From Rhizobium sp. J15 (GTDB lineage Bacteria; Pseudomonadota; Alphaproteobacteria; Rhizobiales; Rhizobiaceae), in assembly GCF_002531825.1 (NCBI RefSeq), contig NZ_NWSX01000010.1, positions 113,095-177,094 on the forward strand: a stretch of DNA of 64,000 nt. Reading direction: 5' to 3'. Positions 26,277 through 35,091 of this stretch are shown here, piece by piece; position 1 is the stretch's first letter, and every line of letters starts with the position of its first letter. A program made the position numbers and the translations under genes. Under the pieces are notes generated by a model, which worked only from the letters and a program-made list of their open reading frames with translations, ran no database searches and was not told the origin of the DNA.

Positions 26277-27190
26277 CCTTTCGGCCGCGCCGTTTCCCGC
26301 TTCGGTGTAGCAACGTCGTCGATCAGCTCGACCATCCGGTCGATCCTGCGGAAGCGTTCGACGCTGAGCTCACCGAGCCGCGCCGCGACGGTCCAGGAGA
26401 TATAGTCGATCATCGTCGCAGCCGCGGTGAAGGAGTTGAACGCCGCCAGCGAATGGCAGCGGCATCGGATGACATGGTCGGCGGCCTTGGCGCTTTCGGC
26501 GGCGCTGATATCGGTGATCAGAACCGCGATCGCGCCGGTGGTGCGGATCTCGTTCAGAAGCAGCGGAAGCTTGCGCGGCCGGCGGCGGAAGGCGAAGCAG
26601 ATCACCAGATCGCCCTCGCGAATGCCCGACAATTCATGCGCCATCGAAGTGCCGGTCGCCGGCAGCACCCGCACGTCGTTCTTGATCAGGCCGAGATAAT
26701 GCGCGGCATAATGCGCTAGGCCGAAGCCGTTGCGCATGCCGACGACGAAGATGCGCTCGGCTTCGATGCAGGCGGTGCAGATCGCATCCAGCGTCTCCGG
26801 CGGCGTCCCGTCGGCGGTCGCGCGGATGTTGTCGATATTGGTCTGCACCACCGCGGCCAAAGTCGGCACCTCAGCCGCATGCTCAGCGGTATCGATCGCG
26901 CCGCCCTGCGGCGATCCCCAATGGATCGCCTCGCGGATCTGGCGCTTGGCGGCGGGATAGGAGGAATAGCCGAGGGTGCGAATGAGCCTGGCCGCCGTCG
27001 CCGTCGAAACGCCCGCCTTGCGAGCAAGCTCGCCCGCCGTATAGAGGGCAAGATCCATCTGATGCTCGAGCATCACATCCGCCAGCCGGCGCTCCGATGG
27101 AGAAAGGCCGGCATAGACGGAATAAATTCTGGATTCCAACGACCTCGTCGGCTGCGTGTTCTGCACGTCGATATCCCGCTGGGAAAACAA
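26273..27190 (-). CDS. RpiR-family transcriptional regulator (HTH plus SIS domain)
   Basis: 305 residues: N-terminal RpiR helix-turn-helix (SPSERRLADVMLEHQMDLAL, AGVSTATAARLIRTLGYSSY) and C-terminal SIS domain (ERIFVVGMRNGFGLAHYAAHYL, IREGDLVICFAFRRRPRKL). SIS domains usually sense phosphosugars. The open frame begins at a TTG (27190); a GTG at 27166 is an alternative start. Convergent with the ABC/racemase operon and 127 bp downstream of the chemoreceptor gene on the same strand. Probable regulator of the operon. Confidence 0.87.
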   Translation of the reverse strand: MFSQRDIDVQNTQPTRSLESRIYSVYAGLSPSERRLADVMLEHQMDLALYTAGELARKAGVSTATAARLIRTLGYSSYPAAKRQIREAIHWGSPQGGAIDTAEHAAEVPTLAAVVQTNIDNIRATADGTPPETLDAICTACIEAERIFVVGMRNGFGLAHYAAHYLGLIKNDVRVLPATGTSMAHELSGIREGDLVICFAFRRRPRKLPLLLNEIRTTGAIAVLITDISAAESAKAADHVIRCRCHSLAAFNSFTAAATMIDYISWTVAARLGELSVERFRRIDRMVELIDDVATPKRETARPKG

Positions 27191-27317
27191 GATTGCCGGC
27201 CTCGATCAATAAACCTGCCAGTCATCTCTATCTTATGTTTCTCAGGGCTAGGTCAAGGATGGCTGTGCGCCGGCCGTGAGATCTAAGTCTTCTGACGAGA
27301 TCGGCGACGGCCGCAGT

Positions 27318-29195
27318 TCACCTTTGCATCGCCGGCCGCAGAGCGACCACCTGCGACGGCATGCGGCTCTCCAACGACCGTGTATTGTTCCGCGTGCTCG
27401 CTTGGCCCCTGTCATCATCCAATTGGAACTGATTGACCAGCTCCCGCAGACGGCTTGCCTCGGAGGCTAACGAAGAGGCGGCGGCCGTCGACTGCTCGAC
27501 CATCGCCGCATTTTGCTGGGTTGCCTGATCCATATGATTGATGGCTGTGTTGATCTCGGAAAGTCCGGTAGCCTGCTCGCGCGCCGAAGTGGCAATCGCA
27601 TCCATGGCTCGGTTGATGTGTGCGACGTGCTCGCCGATCGACTTGAGTGACGTCCCGGTTTCGAGAACCAGTCTGACCCCGTGTTCGACTTCGGTCGATG
27701 ATTTCTGAATGAGGCCCTTGATTTCCTTGGCCGCCTGCGCGGCTCGCTGAGCGAGTTCACGAACTTCCTGCGCGACCACCGCGAAACCCTTTCCTGCCTC
27801 GCCCGCACGCGCCGCCTCGACACCGGCGTTGAGCGCCAGGAGGTTCGTCTGGAAGGCAATTTCGTCGATGACGCCGATGATGTTGGAAATCTGCTGTGAA
27901 CTGTCCTCGATGCGTCGCATGGCCTGCTCCGCCTCCGACACGACGGCGGCCGACCGCTGGGCGCTGACATTGGCTTCGACAGAGATATTACGCGCTTCCT
28001 CGGTGCGTTTCGTCGCCATCGCGACATTCGAGGTAATCTCATCCAATGCGGCTGCGGTCTCCTCGAGCGAAGCGGCCTGTTGTTCCGTGCGCTTCGACAG
28101 GTCCTGGGCGCCGGATGCTATTTCACCGGTTCCATTGTCTATGCTGTGTACCGTCTGGAGCACCGCGCCGATCGTCGCGCCCAATTGCCGCAGCGAAATA
28201 TTGAAATCGTCGCGCAATGCTTCGTAGTCAGGGGCAAATCGCTCCGAAAGCTGGAAGGATATATCGCCCGCGGCAAGGCGCCGGAGACCTCCGCCCAAGG
28301 TCGTGGTCGCAAAGCGCAACTGCTCGGCTTCGCGTTCGGCACGCTGCTGGGCTACAGCGCGCGCCGCCTCGCTCTCACTGCGGGATTCGGCAGCTTCCTT
28401 CTCAAGCCTGACAACGTTGAGAGCATTCTGACGAAACACTTCAACCGCGCCGGCCATTTCGCCGATTTCGTCGGCGCGGCCGGCATAAGGAATATCGCTG
28501 CCGAGATCGCCAGCCGACAACCGCTTCATGGCGGACGCCGTATTGCGGATCGGATTGGCAATGCCGGAAATCGCAAATACGATACCTGCGATGGCCACGA
28601 GCAAGGCCAGCGAGGCGATCGCAGCGGTCAGCATGAAAGCGGATTCTGCGGAAGCATCACTTGCCGCCACGAAGCCTTCGGTCTGACTGAGAATGAATGC
28701 CACCAGATCCGCTACCCCATTGTTCACCAAGTCGGCCTGCGGCTCCATCTTCTCCTTGAAAAGCTGGACTGCCTCGGCTGTCTTGCCGCCATCTTCGAGC
28801 GCGATCATTTGCTCCGCCAACGCGCGATATTTGTCGAGTTCGGGCTTTATCTGATTGATCAGCTGGCGCCCGCGCTCCGTGCGCACGCCTTTCTCGTATT
28901 CGCCGACAACCGTCTCGAGCCCAGTGGCAGCAGCAGCGATAGCCTGCTTTTCGGTGTTGTCGATCTCCGCGGCGTCTTCGAGCAAATATCGGGCGTGCGC
29001 AAGTTTCAGATCCAGAAAGTTGGCTTTGATCTCACGCGCCGTCACCAGCCGATGCACCCAGAAGGTGCCGACCTGTTCAGCATTTGCGCGAAGCGAGGAA
29101 ATGGTGTCCAGCGAGACGTAAGACAGACCAAGTATGAACATGCTGATGATGGACAGCTTTAGGATGAGAGCTTGCTTGATACTCGGGCGCTTCAT
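27318..29195 (-). CDS. Methyl-accepting chemotaxis protein
   Basis: 625 residues. One membrane helix at about 10-30, a helical periplasmic domain (about 35-190, four-helix-bundle type), a second membrane helix (AAIASLALLVAIAGIVFAIS), HAMP (about 215-270), a linker with a second HAMP-like region and the MA signalling domain; the conserved hairpin tip (IDEIAFQTNLLALNAGVEAA then GKGFAVVAQEVRELA) is near 440-480. It senses a small molecule in the periplasm and controls CheA. A GAGGAG precedes ATG 29195. No CheR-binding pentapeptide at the C-terminus. Ligand unknown. Confidence 0.92.
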   Translation of the reverse strand: MKRPSIKQALILKLSIISMFILGLSYVSLDTISSLRANAEQVGTFWVHRLVTAREIKANFLDLKLAHARYLLEDAAEIDNTEKQAIAAAATGLETVVGEYEKGVRTERGRQLINQIKPELDKYRALAEQMIALEDGGKTAEAVQLFKEKMEPQADLVNNGVADLVAFILSQTEGFVAASDASAESAFMLTAAIASLALLVAIAGIVFAISGIANPIRNTASAMKRLSAGDLGSDIPYAGRADEIGEMAGAVEVFRQNALNVVRLEKEAAESRSESEAARAVAQQRAEREAEQLRFATTTLGGGLRRLAAGDISFQLSERFAPDYEALRDDFNISLRQLGATIGAVLQTVHSIDNGTGEIASGAQDLSKRTEQQAASLEETAAALDEITSNVAMATKRTEEARNISVEANVSAQRSAAVVSEAEQAMRRIEDSSQQISNIIGVIDEIAFQTNLLALNAGVEAARAGEAGKGFAVVAQEVRELAQRAAQAAKEIKGLIQKSSTEVEHGVRLVLETGTSLKSIGEHVAHINRAMDAIATSAREQATGLSEINTAINHMDQATQQNAAMVEQSTAAASSLASEASRLRELVNQFQLDDDRGQASTRNNTRSLESRMPSQVVALRPAMQR

Positions 29196-29566
29196 GCGGG
29201 TCTCCTCAAAGAAACTTGGGACGGTCGCTGCCGGTTAATGCGAAATCTCCCATCGGATTCGATAATTTAGTATTAACTAAACAACGATGTTTGTTCGGTT
29301 TTCGGAATCTTTAGCCGGCGCGATTACTTCCGCGATCAATCCGAAGCCCGCTCCACTCAAAGTTACTGGAAAATATAGGGAATTGCGACTTTTCCGGGCG
29401 GGGCGACCAGAGCGGCGGACGCCTTTGGTCTCGCGTTGCGTCGCGATTCGTCAGACCGGAAGCGTTAAATGCAGGTGCTCCGTTTTGATGCCCTCAGTGG
29501 ATGAACGCGAGCCTGTAGCCTCGCAGTCGCTCGAAGCGCCAATTCGCTTGGTCGAGTTATGTGCAC

Positions 29567-29583
29567 TGCACAAATATGGCGCT
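29567..29583 (+). promoter_or_regulatory. NtrC-like binding site
   Basis: TGCAC-AAATA-TGGCGC matches the NtrC pattern GCAC-N5-TGGTGC with one mismatch. It overlaps a TGTGCA-C-TGCACA palindrome (29560-29572) and is 130 bp upstream of the sigma-54 element, a normal enhancer distance. Confidence 0.5.
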
Positions 29584-29712
29584 CAGCAGCTGCGTTTCGC
29601 ATTCGCAATCGCACAAATCGTGACCACATTCTTTATGTGCACAACAAATAATCATTGCTGAAATTTCCGATTTTCTTGTTTTGCTTCCTACAGTTACTCG
29701 CCTTCTTTGGAG

Positions 29713-29729
29713 TTGGCATGCCGATTGCC
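29713..29729 (+). promoter_or_regulatory. Sigma-54 (RpoN) promoter of the nitrate-type ABC operon
   Basis: TTGGCATGCCGATTGCC has the -24 GG and -12 GC exactly ten bases apart and matches the consensus TTGGCAC-N5-TTGC at nearly all positions. Transcription would start near 29740, about 160 bp before the ATG at 29901. Confidence 0.68.
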
Positions 29730-29900
29730 TCTTCCTAGGCGCACCGGTCAACGGCGACCGGCGCGGATGGGCGCGGCATAAGCGTCCGCATGAGACAATG
29801 GCGTCGCAAGGTCTTTGCTGTCGGGAAACTCCCATCCCGCGAGCAATGTCCGGCGGCGTTTTTTTGCGTGCGAATTCACCAAGCAGAGGGGAACCTGCAG

Positions 29901-31214
29901 ATGAAAAAGATTTCGACGACTGGGATTTCGACAACCGGCATCACCCGCCGCAGCATGCTCAAGACGACGGCCGCGGCCGCCCTCATCGGCGCGGTCAAGA
30001 CCGCCTTTCCCTCCGGCGCCTTCGCAGCCGGAGCCGGCCCTGAAGTGAAGGGCGTCAAGCTCGGCTTCATCGCTCTCACCGATTCCGCGCCGCTCATCAT
30101 CGCCAAGGAGAAAGGCTTTTTCGACAAGCACGGCCTGCCGGAAACGGATGTGGCCAAGCAGGCCTCCTGGGGCGCGACGCGCGACAATCTGGTGCTCGGC
30201 GGCGCGGCCAACGGCATCGATGGCGCGCACATTCTTTCGCCGCTGCCCTACCTCATGCAGACGGGCAAGGTGACGCAGAACAACAAGCCGGTGCCGATGG
30301 CGATCCTCGCCCGGCTCAATCTCGACAGCCAGGGCATTTCCGTCGCCAAGGAATATGCCGAAACCGGCGTGCAGCTCGATGCTTCCAAGCTGAAGGCCGC
30401 CTTCGAGAAGAAGAAGGCGGAGGGCAAGGAGATCAAGGCCGCCATGACCTTCCCCGGCGGCACCCACGACCTCTGGATCCGTTACTGGCTCGCCGCCGGC
30501 GGCATCGATCCGAACAAGGACGTTTCCACCATCGTCGTACCGCCGCCGCAGATGGTCGCCAACATGAAGGTCGGAAACATGGATGTCTTCTGTGTCGGCG
30601 AGCCGTGGAACGAGCAGCTCGTCAACCAGGGCATCGGCTTTACCGCGGCGACCACCGGCGAGCTCTGGAAGGGGCATCCCGAAAAGGCGCTCGGCCTGCG
30701 CGCCGACTGGATCGAGAAGAATCCGAACGCCGCCAAGGCCCTGCTGATGGCCGTCATGGAAGCGCAGCAATGGTGCGAAAGCATGGATAACAAGGCCGAG
30801 ATGGCCGAGATCCTCGGCAAGCGCCAATGGTTCAACGTTCCGACCAAGGACGTGCTCGGCCGCCTCAGGGGCGACATCAACTACGGCAACGGCCGCGAGG
30901 CCAAGGCCACCGACCTCTATATGAAATTCTGGAAGGACGGCGCCTCCTATCCGTTCAAGAGCCACGACACCTGGTTCATGACGGAGAATGTCCGCTGGGG
31001 AAATCTGCCCGGTACAACCGACATCAAGGCGCTGGTCGACCAGGTGAACCGCGAGGATATCTGGCGCGAGGCCGCCAAGGATCTGGGCGTCGCCGCGGCC
31101 GACATTCCCGCATCCTCGTCGCGCGGCAAGGAGACCTTCTTCGATGGCAAGGTCTTCGATCCTGAAAATCCTTCCGCCTATCTCGACAGCCTGTCGATCA
31201 AGGCCCTCTCCTGA
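29901..31214 (+). CDS. nrtA: Nitrate/nitrite-type ABC transporter substrate-binding protein (NrtA/CmpA family)
   Basis: 437 residues. The N-terminus has a twin-arginine-type signal (TRRSMLKTTAAAALIG, cut near 40 after AFAAG). The mature part has the NrtA/CmpA fold: KLGFIALTDSAPLIIAKEKG, HILSPLPYLM, AMTFPGGTHDLWIRYWLAAGG, VPPPQMVANMKVGNMD and GEPWNEQLV, close to nitrate-binding proteins; the PGGTHD...R..LAAGG segment is characteristic. First gene of a three-gene transporter operon with a sigma-54 promoter upstream, consistent with nitrogen-limited expression. ATG 29901 follows a GAGGGGAACCT stretch. Nitrate is likely, but cyanate or bicarbonate relatives are similar. Confidence 0.9.
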   Translation: MKKISTTGISTTGITRRSMLKTTAAAALIGAVKTAFPSGAFAAGAGPEVKGVKLGFIALTDSAPLIIAKEKGFFDKHGLPETDVAKQASWGATRDNLVLGGAANGIDGAHILSPLPYLMQTGKVTQNNKPVPMAILARLNLDSQGISVAKEYAETGVQLDASKLKAAFEKKKAEGKEIKAAMTFPGGTHDLWIRYWLAAGGIDPNKDVSTIVVPPPQMVANMKVGNMDVFCVGEPWNEQLVNQGIGFTAATTGELWKGHPEKALGLRADWIEKNPNAAKALLMAVMEAQQWCESMDNKAEMAEILGKRQWFNVPTKDVLGRLRGDINYGNGREAKATDLYMKFWKDGASYPFKSHDTWFMTENVRWGNLPGTTDIKALVDQVNREDIWREAAKDLGVAAADIPASSSRGKETFFDGKVFDPENPSAYLDSLSIKALS

Positions 31215-31222
31215 TCCCGCCT

Positions 31223-31243
31223 CCGGCGCGCGCGGCGCGCCGG
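31223..31243 (+). terminator. Intercistronic hairpin after nrtA
   Basis: CCGGCGCG (31223-31230) pairs with CGCGCCGG (31236-31243) in the 56 bp between nrtA and nrtB. Such hairpins often raise expression of the binding protein over the permease by protecting or trimming the mRNA. Confidence 0.5.
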
Positions 31244-31270
31244 CCTTCCATTCCCGTGAGGAGCGCGCTG

Positions 31271-32164
31271 ATGTCCGCCCTGGCAAATAAAGAAACTCCC
31301 TCGATAGTCGCCCCTGCCAAGCCGGCGGCGAAGGTGCTGTCATTCTCCGGCAAGCAAGGCTCGCGGATCGATCTTCGCCGTGCGGCGCTGACCGCACTTC
31401 AAAATATCGTTCCGCCGGCCGTCGTGCTGGCGCTCGTCCTCCTCCTCTGGCAGGCGCTCTGTTCATCGGCGGACGCCTCCCTGCCTTCGCCGCACCAGGT
31501 CTGGCAGGATAGCTACGACCTCATCGCCTATCCGTTCTTCAACTACGGCTCCCAGGATATCGGCCTCGGCTGGCGCGTGCTGGTTTCGCTGCAGCGCGTC
31601 GCCTATGGCTTCGGTCTTGCCGCCGTCGCCGGCGTCATCGTCGGGGCGATCATCGGCCAGTCGGTCTGGGCGATGCGCGGCCTCGATCCGATCTTCCAGG
31701 TGCTGCGCACGGTGCCGCCGCTCGCCTGGCTGCCGCTGTCGCTCGCCGCCTTCCAGGATTCCAACCCTTCGGCGATCTTCGTCATCTTCATCACCTCGAT
31801 CTGGCCTGTCATCATCAACACCGCCGTCGGCGTCCGCAATATTCCGCAGGATTATCGCAACGTCGCCGAGGTGCTGCGGCTCAACCAGTTCGAGTTTTTC
31901 TGGAAGATCATGCTGCCATCGGCAGCCCCTTACATCTTCACCGGCCTCAGGATCGGCGTCGGGCTTTCCTGGCTCGCCATCGTCGCGGCCGAAATGCTGA
32001 CCGGCGGCGTCGGTATCGGCTTCTTCATCTGGGACGCATGGAACTCCTCGCGCCTTCCCGACATCATCGTCGCGCTCGCCTATATCGGCATCGTCGGTTT
32101 CGCTCTCGACAAGCTGGTGGCCGCGCTCGGCAAACTCGTCACCCGCGGCGCCATGGCCAACTGA
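31271..32164 (+). CDS. nrtB: Nitrate-type ABC transporter permease
   Basis: 297 residues, BPD_transp_1 type with six membrane segments (first: PPAVVLALVLLLWQAL). The docking loop is IPQDYRNVAEVLRLNQFEFF and a conserved LRTVPPLAWLPLSLAAF segment is typical of NrtB/SsuC/TauC permeases. ATG 31271 is preceded by GAGGAG; a GTG at 31256 is in frame but less suitable. Partner of NrtA and of the ATPase at 32175. Confidence 0.9.
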   Translation: MSALANKETPSIVAPAKPAAKVLSFSGKQGSRIDLRRAALTALQNIVPPAVVLALVLLLWQALCSSADASLPSPHQVWQDSYDLIAYPFFNYGSQDIGLGWRVLVSLQRVAYGFGLAAVAGVIVGAIIGQSVWAMRGLDPIFQVLRTVPPLAWLPLSLAAFQDSNPSAIFVIFITSIWPVIINTAVGVRNIPQDYRNVAEVLRLNQFEFFWKIMLPSAAPYIFTGLRIGVGLSWLAIVAAEMLTGGVGIGFFIWDAWNSSRLPDIIVALAYIGIVGFALDKLVAALGKLVTRGAMAN

Positions 32165-32174
32165 GGACCGTACG

Positions 32175-32972
32175 ATGAACGCCTATCTCAAGCTCGATCA
32201 TATCGACAAGCATTTCGATCGCGGCGGCGTGCGCGCCGAAGTCCTGAAGGATATCAACCTGACGATATCCGAGGGCGAATTCGTCTCGATCATCGGCCAT
32301 TCCGGCTGCGGCAAGTCCACCCTGCTCAATCTCATCGCCGGCCTGACGCCGGTTTCTTCAGGAGCCGTGCTCCTGGAAAATCGCGAGGTCAACGAGCCAG
32401 GCCCGGAACGCGCCGTCGTCTTTCAGAACCATTCGCTGCTGCCGTGGCTGACGGTCTATGAGAATGTGAATCTCGCCGTCTCCAAGGTCTTCAGCCGAAC
32501 GAAGACCAAGGCCGAGCGGCATGACTGGGTCATGGCCAATCTCGACCTCGTGCAGATGGCGCATGCCAGGGACAAGCGGCCCGCGGAAATCTCAGGCGGC
32601 ATGAAGCAGCGCGTCGGCATTGCCCGCGCGCTTGCCATGGAGCCGAAGATCCTGCTGCTCGATGAGCCCTTCGGCGCGCTCGACGCGCTGACCCGCGCCC
32701 ATCTTCAGGATGCGGTGATGGAAATCCACGCCCGGCTTGGCAACACGATGGTGATGATCACCCATGATGTCGACGAAGCGGTGCTGCTCTCCGACCGCAT
32801 CGTGATGATGACCAACGGCCCGGCGGCCCGCATCGGCGAAGTGCTCGACGTCACCATGCCGCGCCCCCGCAACCGCATCGAACTCGCCTCCGACCGGACA
32901 TATCTCAAATGCCGTGAAGCCGTGTTGAAGTTCCTCTACGAACGCCACCGCTTCATCGAAGCCGCGGAATAG
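32175..32972 (+). CDS. nrtD: Nitrate-type ABC transporter ATP-binding protein
   Basis: 265 residues: Walker A GHSGCGKST, Q-loop VVFQNHSLLPWLTVYENV, signature ISGGMKQRVGIARALA, Walker B ILLLDEPFGALD and H-loop MVMITHDVDEAVLLSD, the NrtD/SsuB/TauB pattern. It lacks the extra C-terminal binding domain of NrtC, hence the NrtD label. It starts ten bases after nrtB and ends the operon, followed by a strong hairpin. Confidence 0.88.
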   Translation: MNAYLKLDHIDKHFDRGGVRAEVLKDINLTISEGEFVSIIGHSGCGKSTLLNLIAGLTPVSSGAVLLENREVNEPGPERAVVFQNHSLLPWLTVYENVNLAVSKVFSRTKTKAERHDWVMANLDLVQMAHARDKRPAEISGGMKQRVGIARALAMEPKILLLDEPFGALDALTRAHLQDAVMEIHARLGNTMVMITHDVDEAVLLSDRIVMMTNGPAARIGEVLDVTMPRPRNRIELASDRTYLKCREAVLKFLYERHRFIEAAE

Positions 32973-32995
32973 ACCGCGGCGATTGCGGACATAAC

Positions 32996-33024
32996 CCGCT
33001 GCCCGATTGCCAATCGGGCAGCGG
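32996..33024 (+). terminator. Hairpin after the nitrate-type ABC operon
   Basis: A perfect 14-bp GC-rich dyad (32996-33009 with 33011-33024) 23 bp after the ATPase stop and just before the phosphopantetheinyl transferase start. No T tract, but stem strength and place suit termination. Confidence 0.6.
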
Positions 33025-33040
33025 TACGCATACTGGCCTG

Positions 33041-33760
33041 ATGCAGCAATCAGACAATCAACCGGCCGCCATCGATGTCGTGCTTTGGCAATATCCGAAG
33101 AACGGGAGCGATGGAGAGCGCTGGATGCGGTCGCTTTCCTCAAATGAGCGGGAGCGCGCCGCGACCTATCGCTTCGAACGCGACCGGACCTTGTTCATCG
33201 CCGGCCGCTATCTGCTGCGGCAACTGCTGAGCGCGCATACCGAAACGCAGCCTGACAAGGTCGTGTTGCTGGCGGATGCGTACGGCAAGCTGACGGTCGA
33301 GGGCCGCGACAGGCTGCAGTTCAGTCTTTCCAATGCCGACGGGCTGGTGGCGGTCGCCGTCACTTCGGACTGTGAGCGCGTCGGGATCGACTGCGAACGC
33401 GCCGACGCCGAAATCGAGGCGGCGGCGCTGGAGAGCTATTGCAGCCTGGACGAACGGCGCTGGCTCGATCAAATGCCTGCGGGCGAACGGCCGCGTGCGG
33501 CCGTTGCCGTTTGGACACTCAAGGAGAGCCATCTCAAGGCGCTCGGGGTGGGCTTGCGCGGGGATGCCCGCAGCGTCGCCTTTTCCTGGCAGGACGGCAT
33601 TCCTGTCCTGGTTCACAGCGGCGAACCCGACCGGCAATGGCATCACCGTCTGCTCGAAAGCGGCAGCCAGCACGTCGTCGCGCTGGCCGTCCGCTGCCAA
33701 TCCGGCGATCCTGGTATTCATCTCCGGATGTTTCAGGACGAGAGCAGGCCATCCGAATAG
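33041..33760 (+). CDS. vbsP: Sfp-type 4'-phosphopantetheinyl transferase of siderophore synthesis
   Basis: 239 residues. The two Mg/CoA motifs are visible: VGIDCERADAE (about 108-118) and WTLKESHLKALGVG (about 158-171, WxxKEA type), with FSLSNADGLVAVAV between. It transfers the phosphopantetheine arm to the carrier-protein serine of the NRPS encoded nearby (S1008). Convergent with vbsO, overlapping its 3' end by 28 bp. In R. leguminosarum vbsP is the one vbs gene not iron-controlled, and no iron element is seen upstream here. Confidence 0.88.
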   Translation: MQQSDNQPAAIDVVLWQYPKNGSDGERWMRSLSSNERERAATYRFERDRTLFIAGRYLLRQLLSAHTETQPDKVVLLADAYGKLTVEGRDRLQFSLSNADGLVAVAVTSDCERVGIDCERADAEIEAAALESYCSLDERRWLDQMPAGERPRAAVAVWTLKESHLKALGVGLRGDARSVAFSWQDGIPVLVHSGEPDRQWHHRLLESGSQHVVALAVRCQSGDPGIHLRMFQDESRPSE

Positions 33761-35091
33761 CCGGCCCGCAGCTGATGCGGCATGGCGGAAGCTGCCTCCG
33801 TCGCCCAGACCAGCTGCGCATTGTCGGGCTCGGCATCGAAATGCTGCCGGCCGAGAAGCGTGTTGACGATGGCGGCGCTGCGCCAGGCCATCAGGCTGAG
33901 CTGAGAATCGGCGATGCCATGCGAGTATCGGCCGGCATTCTGCGCAAACAGCCGGTTGGTCCGCGGACCTGTCCACTGCATCGTGTAATCGTCGTTCAAG
34001 GTGGGATAGCCGTTTCTGTCGAGGCTGATCCTTTCGCTGAGCGATCCGAGCGCATCCGGCAAACGGAACCTGTAGCCGGTTGCCAGCACCACTGCATCGG
34101 CATGCAGCACCTCGATCCCGCCGTCGAAGTGGTTGCGGACGATCAGCCGATAGGCATTGCCGTTCCGCTCCATCTGGATCACGTCGCGGTTCGGCGACAG
34201 GGATGCGTTCAGCGTGCCCGGCTCGAGATAACGCAGCGCATAGAGGCGGCGATAGATCGAATGGATCGTCGAAATCGACAGGCCGTCACTCGTCAGGATC
34301 GAGTTCTTCAGCGCCGCCTGCTTCTGCTCGCCGCTGAGCTTCAGGTAGGCCTGCACATATTCCGGAGAAAAGACCTGGTTCGAAAACGGCGTGTCGTTGA
34401 TCGGCTCGAAATTGTGGCGCCGGCTGATCCAGGTCAGTTCCCTCATCGAACCGGGATCGCCAAGCAGCGCTTCCACCACCTCGCCGCCGCTCTGGCCGCC
34501 GCCGACCACGACGATGCGGGAAGCGCCGAGATCGCCGAGGCGCGTTTTGGCCTCGCTGTTATGGAAGCAATCCGCGCCGAGGAAGGGTTTCGCCCAATCG
34601 GGCACGAAGGGCGAAGACCCGGTGCCGATCACCAGGTTGCGCGCTTCCTCCTGGCCGTTGTCGAAGCGCAGGACGAAGCGGTCGTCGCGGTGCTCGACGT
34701 CACGAATCTCGCTCGAAAAACGCAAGCCCTCCACGCCCTTGGCGACCCAGGCGAGGTAACGCGCGAATTCCTGCCGGGGGACGGCCTCGTAATTGGCGTT
34801 CAGGAAGGCGTAGAGCCTTTTATGGGCGACCAGATAGGAGATGAAGGACCAGCGGCTGGTCGGCAGGACCGGGGTGACGAGATCCTTCAGGAAGGACGAC
34901 TGCAGCTCGACGCCGGGCATCATCATGCCGGGATGCCAGTCGAAGGCGCCGCGCCGCTCGAAGAAGCGGCTGCGGACCTCGGGCACGGATTCCAGCAGGC
35001 AGGCAAGGCTCAGATTGGAGGGACCGATGCCGATGCCGGCAAGATCGAGCGGCTCGTTCAGGGCATCCCTGCGGGTAAAAGCGACGGTCAT
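33733..35091 (-). CDS. vbsO: L-ornithine N5-monooxygenase (SidA/IucD family)
   Basis: 452 residues. FAD site LAGIGIGPSNLSLACLLE (about 16-33), substrate/FAD segment FFERRGAFDWHPGMMMPG, NADPH site VVVGGGQSGGEVVEALLG, and the C-terminal ATGYRFRLPDAL. Family length is about 440. It hydroxylates the side-chain amine of ornithine with NADPH and O2, the first step to the hydroxamate groups. The start overlaps the NRPS stop by ATGA (35088-35091), so it is the last gene of the vbsG-S-O operon. Confidence 0.93.
   Translation of the reverse strand: MTVAFTRRDALNEPLDLAGIGIGPSNLSLACLLESVPEVRSRFFERRGAFDWHPGMMMPGVELQSSFLKDLVTPVLPTSRWSFISYLVAHKRLYAFLNANYEAVPRQEFARYLAWVAKGVEGLRFSSEIRDVEHRDDRFVLRFDNGQEEARNLVIGTGSSPFVPDWAKPFLGADCFHNSEAKTRLGDLGASRIVVVGGGQSGGEVVEALLGDPGSMRELTWISRRHNFEPINDTPFSNQVFSPEYVQAYLKLSGEQKQAALKNSILTSDGLSISTIHSIYRRLYALRYLEPGTLNASLSPNRDVIQMERNGNAYRLIVRNHFDGGIEVLHADAVVLATGYRFRLPDALGSLSERISLDRNGYPTLNDDYTMQWTGPRTNRLFAQNAGRYSHGIADSQLSLMAWRSAAIVNTLLGRQHFDAEPDNAQLVWATEAASAMPHQLRAGYSDGLLSS

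Larger units (their letters stand above)
29196..29900. other. 705-bp divergent intergenic region with nitrogen-control elements
   Basis: It lies between the chemoreceptor start and the nitrate-type binding protein. Open frames here (29287-29661 and the opposite strand) lack a credible ribosome site and protein-like composition. The right half holds an NtrC-like site and a sigma-54 promoter, listed separately. Confidence 0.7.

Noticed and set aside
29287..29661. A 124-codon frame in the chemoreceptor/nrtA intergenic region
   Set aside because: No ribosome site, no recognisable fold, and it overlaps the NtrC-like element.
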